DNA of 64,000 bases from an uncultured Saprospiraceae bacterium (lineage in GTDB: Bacteria; Bacteroidota; Bacteroidia; Chitinophagales; Saprospiraceae): assembly GCA_937921595.1 (NCBI GenBank), contig CAKZTD010000060.1:1-64000 (forward strand), in the 5' to 3' direction. Shown in pieces: positions 15,714 to 24,870 of this stretch. The notes below the pieces were generated by a model. That model was not told where the DNA came from, did not search any database, and saw only the letters and a program-made list of their open reading frames with translations. Each line of letters opens with the position of its first letter. Position 1 is the first letter of the stretch. The position numbers and the translations under genes were made by a program.

Positions 15714-17003
15714 TCAATCTCGCAAGCCTTTAATTATCTCATTCAAGTCAATACGTTCTTTTTCAAGCACAACTTCATTGGCGATTTTGAGTAATCTTTC
15801 TTTGATTACTTCTGGGTCATCTGACTTCGTCACAGCACTGTACAAACTCAAAACATGTTGATTACAAACAATAGAAACATAATGCTCTTCTTGAACTGTT
15901 CGCTCGGTTTGCCCTTCGACAAATTTACTTGGCGACTCAAATGACCAATGTACCGCTTCAAGATTATTATTGGTTTTAAAAGGTTCTTTTTTGATATCAA
16001 ACTCAAAACTTGGTTCCCTTTCTTTTAAAACCAATCGTTCATAATCTACATAGGCATCCAAAGTAGATTTATTTTTTTCGGATTCATTGATGTTATCAAC
16101 AAATGTTTTTAGTGGAATGTTGAAAAGTTGAAACATCCCACCATCGATAACAAAGGTGATATTTTTCAAGTCTACGGCTCTAATATTATCTCCTCTCACT
16201 GAAACCTTGAAAAAACTTTCTTCTTCATTATAAACCTGTATATAACCGTTACCTACATTGATGTTGCCGCTTCTATAATTTTTCTCCTGGACCATTTTTC
16301 CAGCTTCGTAGATCCTGATGGTGTGCAAAATTCCTTTGGAACTCCAATATTTTGACTCTCCATCATATTTATCGTTTTTATAAACTTCGAAAGCCTTTTG
16401 CTTTCCATCTTCAAACCACTTTTTAGTAATTCCTTCCTTGAGCCCCATTTTATAATTACTCTCTAATTTAAGTGTTCCGTTGGGATACCAGTTTTTCACC
16501 ATGCCATCAGTCTCTCCATTTTTATAAAAAACCATTTGATCAGGCTGTCCACTCGCAAACCACCAATTATGCTGGCCATCTTCTTTACCTATTATAAAAT
16601 TACCTTCTGACTTTTTCTTACCGTTTTTATGCCATTCGGTACAGATCCCATTGGGTTCTCCATTCACATATACCAACTCTACTTTCTTCTTGCCAGTAGC
16701 AAACCATTGCAATTCTTTACCATGCTGCTTTCCTTTATCATATTCGGCCTCGTATATCTTTGTCCCATCTTTGGCCCACTCCTTTACTTTTCCTTGAAAC
16801 AAACCTTCTTTAATTTGAACAGCCAACTTCTTCTTGCCATTTGGATGCTCTTCCATTGCAGTCCCTGAAAAAGCTCCAATAGTATTTCGTTGATAAAAAA
16901 GACCATTAATCTGATCTAAATCAAAAACGCTTACCTTATTTTTTTGTGCAAAAGAAAGACTCGTTATTCCGGTGAGGATAAAAACTAAAAACCATTTATT
17001 CAT
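15714..17003 (-). CDS. Secreted protein with MORN/YwqK-type repeats
   Basis: The product is 429 aa with signal peptide MNKWFLVFILTGITSLSFAQ. From about residue 50 to 245 there are eight or nine repeats of about 23 residues, of the form W...G.K..E..Y..GK..G. Examples are WFATGKKKVELVYVNGEPNG and WHKNGKKKSEGNFIIGKEDG. This is the MORN-like pattern annotated as YwqK-family, here exported. A distinct C-terminal region (about 260-429) is of unknown fold. Such repeats usually serve as binding scaffolds; the toxin-antitoxin label often given to this family is not supported by anything here. The ftcD gene is divergent. Confidence 0.8.
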   Translation of the reverse strand: MNKWFLVFILTGITSLSFAQKNKVSVFDLDQINGLFYQRNTIGAFSGTAMEEHPNGKKKLAVQIKEGLFQGKVKEWAKDGTKIYEAEYDKGKQHGKELQWFATGKKKVELVYVNGEPNGICTEWHKNGKKKSEGNFIIGKEDGQHNWWFASGQPDQMVFYKNGETDGMVKNWYPNGTLKLESNYKMGLKEGITKKWFEDGKQKAFEVYKNDKYDGESKYWSSKGILHTIRIYEAGKMVQEKNYRSGNINVGNGYIQVYNEEESFFKVSVRGDNIRAVDLKNITFVIDGGMFQLFNIPLKTFVDNINESEKNKSTLDAYVDYERLVLKEREPSFEFDIKKEPFKTNNNLEAVHWSFESPSKFVEGQTERTVQEEHYVSIVCNQHVLSLYSAVTKSDDPEVIKERLLKIANEVVLEKERIDLNEIIKGLRD

Positions 17004-17304
17004 TGGATTCGAAAATTTTAATTTTTCTGGACTGAATTCCTTATTCGTTTAAAATTGATCAAAGGTAATTCTTTATGTCTATTTAATAAAAATTACGGGT
17101 GAGGGTTCAATAGGTTACGAAGGCATAACGAAATGGTATCTTTTTTCGTATGTTTTTAGCCCCACGTTTAGGAAACTTTAAAAGTTTGCTAATCGTGTCT
17201 ATTTTTTGACCAGTCCATATTTTCCTATCTCCGTTAAATAGCCTAATTTCACATCATCATTAAAACGCCTTGTGGCTTGTGCTGCATTAAAACTCATATT
17301 CAAA
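17004..17304. other. Divergent intergenic region between the MORN-repeat gene and ftcD
   Basis: About 300 AT-rich bases. The only structured element I see is the hairpin with T-run at 17163-17210. No small gene with a credible start was found. Confidence 0.6.
17163..17210 (+). terminator. Terminator-like hairpin in the ftcD leader
   Basis: The arms 17163-17179 and 17181-17197 form 15 base pairs with two internal mismatches, and are followed by TCTATTTTTT. It lies about 95 bases before the ftcD start on the same strand, so it could act as an attenuator or end an unseen upstream transcript. Confidence 0.45.
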
Positions 17305-18990
17305 ATGTCAAAACAACTTATAGAATGCGTCCCTAATTTTAGCGAGGGATCAGATATGACTATTATAAAGCAAATCACTGATCAAATTGAAAGCGTTGAC
17401 GGTGTAAAGCTATTAGACGTTGACCCTGGAAAAGCGACTAACAGAACCGTTGTCACCTTTGTCGGTGAACCAGACGCTGTTGTTCAAGCTGCTTTTTTGG
17501 CTATAAAAAAAGCTGGCGAAATCATTGACATGTCCAAACACAAAGGAGAACACCCTCGAATGGGAGCTACCGATGTATGTCCTATGATTCCTATTTCAAA
17601 TATCAGCATGGAAGAAGTGGCTCAATATGCACACAAGCTAGGCGAAACAGTTGGCCGAGAATTAGATATTCCGATCTATATGTATGAGTCTGCAGCAACG
17701 AAACCAAAATGGAAAAACCTTGCAACGATCCGCTCCGGAGAATATGAAGCGCTTCCTGAAAAATTATCAAAAGCAGAATGGAAGCCTGATTATGGTGCTG
17801 CGAAATTTAATCCTCAGGCAGGTGCAACAGCAATTGGAGCTAGAGGTTTTTTAATTGCTTATAATGTCAATCTCAATACGACTTCTGTTCGAAGAGCAAA
17901 CTCAGTGGCTTTTGATGTTCGGGAGCAAGGTCGAGTCAAAAGAATAGGCAATCCAATTACGGGGAAAGTTGCGGTAAGTAAAAAAGGAAAACCCCTAAGA
18001 AAGCCTGGTGCTTGTAAAGCGGTAAAAGGCATCGGTTGGTTTATTGAAGAATATGGTGTGGCTCAAATATCCATGAATCTTACGGATATCAATATATCTC
18101 CGCTTCATAAGGTTTTTGAAGAATGTCTAAAAAGTGCGCAAAGCCGTGGATTGCGAGTGACCGGTTCGGAATTAGTTGGTCTTGTTCCTTTGAATGTAAT
18201 GTTAGAAACAGGCAAGCACTTTCTCAAAAAGCAAAATCGATCCCTTGGCGTCTCTGAGGCTGAAATTATAAAAATTGCAATAAAATCTCTTGGATTAGAC
18301 GAATTAGGCCCTTTCGATCCTCAAAAAAAGATCATTGAATACCAGCTAGAATCCCTTAATGCGGCACCATTATTGAAAATGAACCTTGAGGAGTTTTCTA
18401 ATGAAACCGCCTCTGAAAGCCCTGCTCCTGGTGGCGGATCTATATCAGCTTATGTTGGTGCTTTAGGAATTTCATTAGCGACAATGGTTGCTAATCTTTC
18501 TGCTCATAAACGTGGCTGGGATGATCGTTGGGAGGATTTTTCAGATTGGGCAGAAAAAGGTCAAGCTAACAAAGATGCTTTACTAAGAATGGTCGACGAA
18601 GACACCAATGCTTTCAACGAAATCATAAATGCTTTTAGATTACCTAAAGGTACTACCGAAGAAAAAGCAACTAGAAAAGCAGGTATTCAGGCTGCTACAA
18701 AAAATGCCATTGAAGTTCCTTTTAAAATAATGGAACTCTCTTTACAATCTTTTGAAACCATCAAAGCAATGACTGAAATAGGTAATCCGAATTCAGTAAC
18801 AGATGCAGGTGTTGGAGCACTTTGTGCAAGAGCAGCAATCCGTGGCGCTTTTTTAAATGTCAAAATAAACAGTGCCGATCTTGATGATAAAGCTTATGTA
18901 AAAGCGATATTAAAAAAAGGACAGCAAATAGAAAAAAAAGCTGCCGCTTTGGAAAAAGAAATTTTGAAAATTGTAGATTCTAAAATGTAA
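17305..18990 (+). CDS. ftcD: Glutamate formimidoyltransferase / formimidoyltetrahydrofolate cyclodeaminase (fused)
   Basis: The product is 561 aa from ATG 17305; an earlier GTG frame adds residues not seen in the family. Residues 1-300 are the formiminotransferase part (MSKQLIECVPNFSEG, KHKGEHPRMGATDVCPMIP). From about 355 onward comes the cyclodeaminase (FSNETASESPAPGGGSISAYVGALG). The enzyme moves the formimino group from N-formimino-glutamate to tetrahydrofolate and then forms methenyl-THF plus ammonia, ending histidine breakdown. Other hut genes are not in the window, so it is a detached gene. A terminator-like hairpin precedes it and a perfect 17-bp hairpin follows. Confidence 0.93.
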   Translation: MSKQLIECVPNFSEGSDMTIIKQITDQIESVDGVKLLDVDPGKATNRTVVTFVGEPDAVVQAAFLAIKKAGEIIDMSKHKGEHPRMGATDVCPMIPISNISMEEVAQYAHKLGETVGRELDIPIYMYESAATKPKWKNLATIRSGEYEALPEKLSKAEWKPDYGAAKFNPQAGATAIGARGFLIAYNVNLNTTSVRRANSVAFDVREQGRVKRIGNPITGKVAVSKKGKPLRKPGACKAVKGIGWFIEEYGVAQISMNLTDINISPLHKVFEECLKSAQSRGLRVTGSELVGLVPLNVMLETGKHFLKKQNRSLGVSEAEIIKIAIKSLGLDELGPFDPQKKIIEYQLESLNAAPLLKMNLEEFSNETASESPAPGGGSISAYVGALGISLATMVANLSAHKRGWDDRWEDFSDWAEKGQANKDALLRMVDEDTNAFNEIINAFRLPKGTTEEKATRKAGIQAATKNAIEVPFKIMELSLQSFETIKAMTEIGNPNSVTDAGVGALCARAAIRGAFLNVKINSADLDDKAYVKAILKKGQQIEKKAAALEKEILKIVDSKM

Positions 18991-19001
18991 CTAGCAAATG
19001 G

Positions 19002-19040
19002 TTTGTTCAAGAATAAATTATACATTTATTCTTGAACAAA
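19002..19040. terminator. Perfect 17-bp hairpin after ftcD
   Basis: The arms TTTGTTCAAGAATAAAT and its exact complement are separated by five bases, 12 bases past the ftcD stop. No pure T-run follows; probably a terminator or an mRNA-stabilising hairpin. Confidence 0.6.
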
Positions 19041-19068
19041 TCATACTTTCATTTATAAAAGTATTCCC

Positions 19069-20214
19069 ATGAATAAAATAAAAATCCTAATCGCAATCAT
19101 TTTAGGTTCCTTCACAGCAGCTATTGCTCAGGAAGATTTCACCTATATTTCTGATCGAAAATTTTTCTTGCCCGACAACTTGATCGGTTATGATTTTCGT
19201 CCAAATTTCATGGAAATTCCAAATGAGACAGAAGAAGAACTTTCTCCTGGAGAATACTCTTTTGGTATTTCGAACAGCAATCTATACGTTGATGGTGGAG
19301 AGATCAAAGGTGTTTATAGTGTCAACAATATCAATCCAACAGAATACGGATACAAACTAATGTTGATGAATGCTAGGGATCCTACCATCCAAGGACATTT
19401 AAAAGTGATTGTTAATCGAAGAGCTCAAGTGGAAGCTTTGGTTTTTAAGAAATCAAAAAAGGACAAGGAGATGATTTTCTTTCTGGCTCCGATTCCTGAA
19501 GAATTGTACAATCAAGAAAAAGCATATTTCACTGATAAGAATGAAATAGAAATGCTTGAACAGGATAGTATTTGGGGCATGACGATTCATCCGTTTATGA
19601 GAATTCATTTTGACGAAGGTGGCGTGCAGGAACGTCTTCAAATGTCTGACAGTACTTCCATTGAATTTGTAGAGAAGGTGACCATAATTGAAAAGAAGAA
19701 AAAGAAAAGAAAAAAGAAAGGTAAGAAAAACCGCAAAGCAGACAAGGAGGACGAATTAGAAATGGAGGAAGGCGAAATTGCTGAGGAAGAATCAGAGGTG
19801 GAGACCGAAGAAGTTGAACAGGAAGTTGAAATCGAAGAAATCGAAGTAGAGGAAGAACTAGCCGTTGATCCGGGAGCAGTACCTCCAGTCGAAAGTGCTA
19901 AAAGCATGGAAGAAGCTATTTCTGAGGATCAAGATGTAGAAGTAAAAATTAAAATTGTTAAAGAGTATTTTATCAATATTCGAACGATTCTAACTTTTGA
20001 AGATGGAACTACGGAAGATAAAGTGGAAGAAATTCCAATCAAAAAGAATTTTACGCTTTATGAAACTGAAGCAAAAGGAGATCCTACCGTTGCACCTTTT
20101 GAATTAGAAATTAGTCCTAAAAAAGGAAAGCCTATTACGATGCGTTTGACTAAGAACAAAACAATTAGCAGCATCTATATTGGTGGCAAACATTATTTGA
20201 TGAGAGGTCATTAA
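19069..20214 (+). CDS. Secreted hypothetical protein with a charge-segregated Lys/Glu segment
   Basis: The product is 381 aa with signal peptide MNKIKILIAIILGSFTAAIAQ. Residues 22-200 and 300-381 look folded and strand-rich. Between them, about 204-270, lies a low-complexity stretch: first almost pure Lys/Arg (EKKKKKRKKKGKKNRK), then almost pure Glu with Val/Ile. The two halves could form a long charged helix or bind each other. The final strand-rich domain includes FINIRTILTFEDGTTEDK and ends in YIGGKHYLMRGH. No known family recognised; location is likely periplasmic or outer surface. The antisense serine-rich frame is a shadow of the Glu-rich part. Confidence 0.75.
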   Translation: MNKIKILIAIILGSFTAAIAQEDFTYISDRKFFLPDNLIGYDFRPNFMEIPNETEEELSPGEYSFGISNSNLYVDGGEIKGVYSVNNINPTEYGYKLMLMNARDPTIQGHLKVIVNRRAQVEALVFKKSKKDKEMIFFLAPIPEELYNQEKAYFTDKNEIEMLEQDSIWGMTIHPFMRIHFDEGGVQERLQMSDSTSIEFVEKVTIIEKKKKKRKKKGKKNRKADKEDELEMEEGEIAEEESEVETEEVEQEVEIEEIEVEEELAVDPGAVPPVESAKSMEEAISEDQDVEVKIKIVKEYFINIRTILTFEDGTTEDKVEEIPIKKNFTLYETEAKGDPTVAPFELEISPKKGKPITMRLTKNKTISSIYIGGKHYLMRGH

Positions 20215-20233
20215 CAGAAGTAAATAGTTAGAA

Positions 20234-20265
20234 GTGAGGAGTGAGTGAACTTACTCATTCCTCAC
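20234..20265. terminator. Convergent hairpin between the Lys/Glu-rich protein gene and an OMP gene
   Basis: GTGAGGAGTGAGT pairs with ACTCATTCCTCAC (one mismatch) across a six-base loop, between convergent stops at 20214 and 20279. Confidence 0.6.
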
Positions 20266-20278
20266 ATCTAAACACTGA

Positions 20279-21169
20279 TTAAAAGCTGAATCCAATCGAA
20301 GCTTGAAAAGAAAGATTAGTATCTTTATCATCTCGCGAAATATACTCCAATCCATTCGACTCCGTTCGAGAAACATCATAAAAATTATTCGTCGCATCTG
20401 TCAAACTGTAATTAGCCGTTCCGCTAATATACAATCCACTGTTGATATAAAAAGCCAATCCTCCAGTCAGACCGAAATCCAATACATTATAAAAGCTTCC
20501 GTCTTTTTCATCATAATCTAAATAGTAGGCTCCTAGTTTTTCAGGAATCGTAATCGTTCGAGTATTATTAGCAATCGTGACTACATCTGTATTCATCGCA
20601 TCAATTGGTGTATTCGCTGCAATATCATCCCCATAATAATTATAGTCTAACTCAAAAACTTCATCTACATCCGGAAATCCCGGAACATTAGAAGAAGTAT
20701 ACGTGTACTCTCCTACTCCAGAAGAACCAACTAAAAAACCAATATCTACTCCACCATAAACTTCCAACTTGCTTCCGATTTTATAATAAGCTGTCAAGGG
20801 AATATCAATGTAAGAATTCACGGTTTCCAAAAAGAATTTTCGGTTTCCAGTAGAAAGGATTTGATTGTCTTGGTCATCTGTAAAGATTTGAAAAGAACTT
20901 CCATCATAAGCATACTTTACTCCTCTTTGATTAAACAACAACTCTGCTTTCACACCCACTAAATCTGTGAAGCGATAAATCACTGCAGCTCCAACATGGA
21001 ACCCAGAATTATAATCAAAAGTCTCCAAACTATTGCCATCCGCATCCATTTCTGAATCTGCCAATAAGGTTGAAAAATTCAATCCTACTTTGAAACCATA
21101 GGAAAATTCTTGAGCATTTAAGCTCACCGAAAAAACAAGCATCAAGAACAAAACACTAAATCGATTCAT
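20279..21169 (-). CDS. Outer-membrane beta-barrel protein (porin-like, PF13568 type)
   Basis: The product is 296 aa with signal peptide MNRFSVLFLMLVFSVSLNAQ. The mature protein is all alternating strands (FSYGFKVGLNFSTLL, GFHVGAAVIYRFTDLVGVKAELLF, YIDIPLTAYYKIGSKLEVYGGVDIGFLVG) and ends with the aromatic FQASIGFSF, the outer-membrane insertion signal. This is the small eight-to-ten-stranded barrel family very common in Bacteroidota. A long Asp/Tyr-rich loop (about 165-200) would be extracellular and could bind calcium, but that is a guess. No ligand can be predicted. Confidence 0.88.
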   Translation of the reverse strand: MNRFSVLFLMLVFSVSLNAQEFSYGFKVGLNFSTLLADSEMDADGNSLETFDYNSGFHVGAAVIYRFTDLVGVKAELLFNQRGVKYAYDGSSFQIFTDDQDNQILSTGNRKFFLETVNSYIDIPLTAYYKIGSKLEVYGGVDIGFLVGSSGVGEYTYTSSNVPGFPDVDEVFELDYNYYGDDIAANTPIDAMNTDVVTIANNTRTITIPEKLGAYYLDYDEKDGSFYNVLDFGLTGGLAFYINSGLYISGTANYSLTDATNNFYDVSRTESNGLEYISRDDKDTNLSFQASIGFSF

Positions 21170-21237
21170 GTGTATTTTTTTAAATTTATAACTTATAAAA
21201 AGTAAAGATATACTTTTTCCTTTTCTCCTGTTCTCCC

Positions 21238-21669
21238 CTACAAATCTTTTCTCAACAATATGCGGTTTTCGCTAACATCCGCCTTTTCTTCAAAACCTAT
21301 AATATCAAAACCATTACGAATTCCAAATACGAGCATCGGTTTCAATCGATTACGAGTCTTAAACGTTATCGAGGTATACCCTTGCTGCCTCGCCCAAGCT
21401 TCTTGTTCCTTCGCCAATGCTTTCGCAAGTCCTTTTCGCCTCCAACTAGGATGTACAGCTCCCATCCAACTATAAAAACTTCCATCTCGTTCATAACCGA
21501 CTTTAAATCCTACAGGCTTTTCTCCTACATATCCAATTAAAATCAAATGAGGTACCCTTTTTAAACGCCTTTCGTACTCCATCTCATCATGAGGATTTTG
21601 AAATTCGTCGATTTCTTTGGACATCGAAACAATGGTTTTTATGTTTCCTTGTTTTATTTTGAATTGCAT
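21238..21669 (-). CDS. GNAT-family N-acetyltransferase
   Basis: The product is 143 aa. The GNAT core is complete: LILIGYVGEKPVGFKVGYE (strands 2-4), the acetyl-CoA pyrophosphate loop HPSWRRKGLAKALAKEQEAWARQQGY and the C-terminal strand ending in NGFDIIGFE. It is cytosolic. The substrate cannot be predicted; the short length and single domain fit small-molecule or protein N-terminal acetylation equally. It stands alone, facing the alpha/beta hydrolase gene across a 160-base spacer. Confidence 0.85.
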   Translation of the reverse strand: MQFKIKQGNIKTIVSMSKEIDEFQNPHDEMEYERRLKRVPHLILIGYVGEKPVGFKVGYERDGSFYSWMGAVHPSWRRKGLAKALAKEQEAWARQQGYTSITFKTRNRLKPMLVFGIRNGFDIIGFEEKADVSENRILLRKDL

Positions 21670-21831
21670 TTATTAACTTTAACTAGACGTAAAGAATTAT
21701 TTTTAATCTATTTGATATTCTGAAATTTTCAAAAGCAATTGATTTTAGAGAAATGGTGTTGAAAAATTTGGGATATCTTCAAAAAATAGATTCAATATAA
21801 TTTAGTCCAATAAATTAAATAAAAATAATCA

Positions 21832-22647
21832 TTGAAGATAAATAAACCAATACGATATACACTTTACCTCGCAGCAGTTTACTTGTTTATCCACATCGCT
21901 GCATATGCTCTACAAGAAAAGTTCTTCTTTTTAGAGGAAAAGTTGCATGCTGATCATCAATTTAACTTTACAAACTCCAATATTTCTGATTTTGAAGAGC
22001 TTTTTTTACCAATGGAAAACGGAGATCAGGTTAATGGGCTTTATTTCAAAACCAAAAATACAGCAAAAGGAGACATTTTATACTTCCACGGAAATGCGGG
22101 TAGCTTAGATCGCTGGGGGGATTATGCGCATCGGTTTACTGCTAAAGGATATAATATTTTAATGATTGATTATCGAGGCTATGGAAAAAGTGACGGCAAG
22201 CCTTCTGAAGCAAATTTCTATGAAGATGGTCAAAAAGCATATGACTGGATTCGTCAAAAGTCCTCTGCTCAAAATCTCATCATCTATGGTCGTTCTATCG
22301 GCTGCGGAGTAGCAACCCATATTGCTTCCAAAAATCCTGCAAAGCTACTCATCATGGAAACCCCTTTTAATAGTATGCACGATGTTGTTCAGACAAGGTA
22401 TCCTTTTTTAATTTTAAAAATTCCACTCCGTCATCGATTTCCTAATGATGAAAATCTTCATAAAATTGATTACCCTGTTCACATCTTTCATGGTACCAAA
22501 GACAAAGTGGTTCCTTATAATTGCACCCTCAAATTAAAAAAACACTTCAAATCTGGTGATCAGTTTTATACCATTAAAAATGCAGGGCATAATGATTTGA
22601 TTAATTTCCCTGAGTTTAACAAAACGCTGGATATGATCCTAGAGTAA
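21832..22647 (+). CDS. Membrane-anchored alpha/beta hydrolase (Bem46/ABHD13-like)
   Basis: The product is 271 aa from a TTG start; no suitable ATG exists before the domain. An N-terminal helix (about 8-27, YTLYLAAVYLFIHIAAYAL) anchors it to the inner membrane. The hydrolase shows the oxyanion segment YFHGNAGSLDRW, the nucleophile elbow GRSIGCG (Ser near 157), the acid in HGTKDKVVP and the base in NAGHNDLIN, so the triad is complete. The family acts on esters or acyl groups near the membrane; its natural substrate is unknown. A dispersed intergenic repeat begins nine bases after its stop. Confidence 0.88.
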   Translation: MKINKPIRYTLYLAAVYLFIHIAAYALQEKFFFLEEKLHADHQFNFTNSNISDFEELFLPMENGDQVNGLYFKTKNTAKGDILYFHGNAGSLDRWGDYAHRFTAKGYNILMIDYRGYGKSDGKPSEANFYEDGQKAYDWIRQKSSAQNLIIYGRSIGCGVATHIASKNPAKLLIMETPFNSMHDVVQTRYPFLILKIPLRHRFPNDENLHKIDYPVHIFHGTKDKVVPYNCTLKLKKHFKSGDQFYTIKNAGHNDLINFPEFNKTLDMILE

Positions 22648-22655
22648 ATTTTCAA

Positions 22656-22817
22656 TGCCGATCAACGCTTAAAATTTTGTTAGTTTTCAATTTGCTCCAC
22701 GCTAAGAACAAATGACATTAGGTATGTAGGTTTTCGGACTCTCCTAACCAGACCGACTGCGTTATGAGGGCGGGTGTCGAACACCATATACGCTCAGGTA
22801 AAATTAAGCACTTTCAA
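22656..22817 (+). repeat. Dispersed intergenic repeat, copy A
   Basis: The order TGCCGATCA..GCTTAAAA, then TTGCTCCACGCTAAGAA, then TTTTCGGACT, then CGAACACC and AAATTAAGC recurs at 54147-54286 in the same order and spacing, with scattered substitutions. Both copies lie in spacers on the plus strand. No ORF is conserved between them. Confidence 0.65.
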
Positions 22818-22902
22818 TCCGATTCTCATCAATGAAATCACTTCACTTGCAATTGCCCTGAACTTGGTGGCTTGCTAACTTATTAACTTGAATTCTTTTT
22901 CT

Positions 22903-22910
22903 TACTTTTG
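22903..22910 (+). promoter_or_regulatory. -7 box of the trmB promoter
   Basis: TACTTTTG fits the Bacteroidota TAnnTTTG box. It predicts a transcript start close to 22917 and a leader of only about 13 bases, which rules out the longer frame from 22888. A matching -33 box at standard spacing is not obvious. Confidence 0.5.
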
Positions 22911-22929
22911 TATTTCAATAATCCAAGTA

Positions 22930-23619
22930 ATGGCTAGAAGAAATAAACTGGAAAAATTTGCGGAAATTTTAAGCTTCCCAAATGTATATGAAAACTATGA
23001 TCCTAAGGCGCCACAGATCGTAGGCAAAGACGGTGTCCCCGTTGAGATGAAAGGTAGTTGGACTAAAAATCATTTTAAAAATGATAAACCTTTAGTTCTA
23101 GAATTGGCTTGTGGAAAAGGAGATTATACTTTAGGGCTCGCGGAACGTTTTCCAGATAAAAATTTTATCGGTATAGATATTAAAGGTAATCGAATTTGGA
23201 AAGGAGCACATACTGCCCTTGAAAACAAGATTGATAACGCTGCTTTTTTTAGAACTAGAATCGAGCAGATTGCTTTGTTTTTTGAAAAAGATGAGGTGGA
23301 TGAAATTTGGATTACTTTCCCTGATCCTTTCTTAAGAAAAGGTAAATCTAATCGCCGACTGACTTCTCCATTTTTCCTCAATCATTACCGGAAGTTTCTA
23401 AAAGACGGCGGAATCGTCAACCTCAAAACAGACTCTCCTGTACTTTACGAATTCACTTTAGAAACCATCGCCGAAGACGATAAATGTAATTTACTCTACG
23501 AAGATCACGACATCTATTCAAAACCACTTTATCGGCCTGAACTAGAAATCAAAACTTTCTACGAACAGATGCACTTAGAAGATGGAAGAACAATCAAGTA
23601 TGTGAAATTTACAATCTAG
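22930..23619 (+). CDS. trmB: tRNA (guanine-N7)-methyltransferase
   Basis: The product is 229 aa from ATG 22930 (MARRNKLEKFAEI), the conserved start of the Bacteroidota enzyme. The 42 bases of open frame upstream contain the promoter box. SAM-binding LELACGKGDYTLGLAERFP, the FIGIDIKGNRIWKGA acidic loop, and the hallmark ITFPDPFLRKGKSNRRLT are all present. It makes m7G46 in the variable loop of tRNAs. It is read toward thiL on the other strand. Confidence 0.95.
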   Translation: MARRNKLEKFAEILSFPNVYENYDPKAPQIVGKDGVPVEMKGSWTKNHFKNDKPLVLELACGKGDYTLGLAERFPDKNFIGIDIKGNRIWKGAHTALENKIDNAAFFRTRIEQIALFFEKDEVDEIWITFPDPFLRKGKSNRRLTSPFFLNHYRKFLKDGGIVNLKTDSPVLYEFTLETIAEDDKCNLLYEDHDIYSKPLYRPELEIKTFYEQMHLEDGRTIKYVKFTI

Positions 23620-23646
23620 GGTTTCTTTTTCCTGACTAATGGAAGC

Positions 23647-24684
23647 CTAAAAATGCTTCCAACCCTGCGCTTTAATATCATGGACATTTCCGCCTTTCGT
23701 ATGCAACTTAACACCTGCTGACGCTTCAACAATTTCTCCCATGATATAAATATCCGGCATGTATTTTACCTTTTCGATATCCTTTGGATCAACCGTAAAC
23801 AACAACTCATAATCCTCCCCGCCACTTAAAGCACAAGTAATTGGATCTATTTTAAAATCGATTGCCTGCACCTCAACTTCCTGCTTAATCGGTACCCCAC
23901 TTTCTTCGACCCAAACACCAACACCCGATTGTTTACTAATATGAAAAAGCTCCGAAGCCAATCCATCGGAAATATCAATCATAGACGTTGGAATCAAATT
24001 ACTTTTTTCAAAAACCTTGATCATATCCAGGCGAGCTTCAGGCTTCAACATCCTTCCAATGATGTAATCATTCCCTTTCATATCTGGTTGCACTTCAGGG
24101 CTAGATAAGTAAATCTGCTTCTCTCTTTCAAGAATTTGTAATCCTAAATATGCCCCACCGAGATCGCCAGTTACACAAAGCAAATCGCCTACTTTGGCAG
24201 TACTTCTGTATGCAACTTTCTCTTTGCTTACCTGACCAATTGCTGTTGTGTTTATAAAAAACCCTCGCGGAGAGGAGGTCGTATCTCCACCAACTAAATC
24301 AACATTATATTTTTTGCAGGCAGCGTAAACGCCTTCATAAAATTCATCCATTGCTTCTACAGAAAAGCGGTTTGAGATTGCGATAGATACTGTCACCTGC
24401 TTAGGTATTGCGTTCATTGCACAAATATCTGACAAACTTACCACCACTGATTTGTATCCTAAATGTTTCAAAGGAGTATACATCAAATCAAAATGGATTC
24501 CTTCTACTAATGAATCAGTAGAAATCACCGTCAACAAGCCGCCATTATCAATGACCGCTGCATCATCACCAATTCCTTTGATAGAAGATGGGTTTACTAA
24601 TTTATGATCTTTAGTCAAATGTTCAATCAATCCAAACTCTCCTAAATCATTAACATCTGTACGTTTTGTCGTTTCTTCTGACAT
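23647..24684 (-). CDS. thiL: Thiamine-monophosphate kinase
   Basis: The product is 345 aa. It has the ATP-site aspartates of the AIRS/PurM-like fold: GIGDDAAVI near 40, DSLVEGIHFD near 57-66, LVGGDTTSS near 125 and SMIDISDGLASEL near 236. It phosphorylates thiamine monophosphate to the active diphosphate cofactor in the cytosol. No TPP riboswitch or other thiamine gene is visible nearby. It converges on trmB across a 27-base gap. Confidence 0.94.
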   Translation of the reverse strand: MSEETTKRTDVNDLGEFGLIEHLTKDHKLVNPSSIKGIGDDAAVIDNGGLLTVISTDSLVEGIHFDLMYTPLKHLGYKSVVVSLSDICAMNAIPKQVTVSIAISNRFSVEAMDEFYEGVYAACKKYNVDLVGGDTTSSPRGFFINTTAIGQVSKEKVAYRSTAKVGDLLCVTGDLGGAYLGLQILEREKQIYLSSPEVQPDMKGNDYIIGRMLKPEARLDMIKVFEKSNLIPTSMIDISDGLASELFHISKQSGVGVWVEESGVPIKQEVEVQAIDFKIDPITCALSGGEDYELLFTVDPKDIEKVKYMPDIYIMGEIVEASAGVKLHTKGGNVHDIKAQGWKHF

Positions 24685-24870
24685 GTCTTTTTTTTATTAT
24701 TTTATTTCAAAAACACCATAGATATTGTTTTAAGTTTAATATCCGATTGCATCGGAATTAACTTGAAACATTCTAATAAAAGCAAGTTTCCAAACTTGCG
24801 AAAACAACCAAATGGATAAGATCAAATTTTGAAGTCGAATCACATAAATACTTCTATAGTATCCTATCAA

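Noticed and set aside
15714..17003. Toxin-antitoxin antitoxin (YwqK label)
   Set aside because: The repeats are MORN-like and the protein is exported; no toxin gene or partner is nearby.
19638..19907. Serine-rich protein on the minus strand
   Set aside because: It is the antisense reading of the Glu-rich segment of the plus-strand gene at 19069-20214; serine codons there are complements of glutamate codons.
22888..22929. Longer start for trmB
   Set aside because: The TAnnTTTG box lies inside it, and trmB proteins of this phylum begin at MARRNK.
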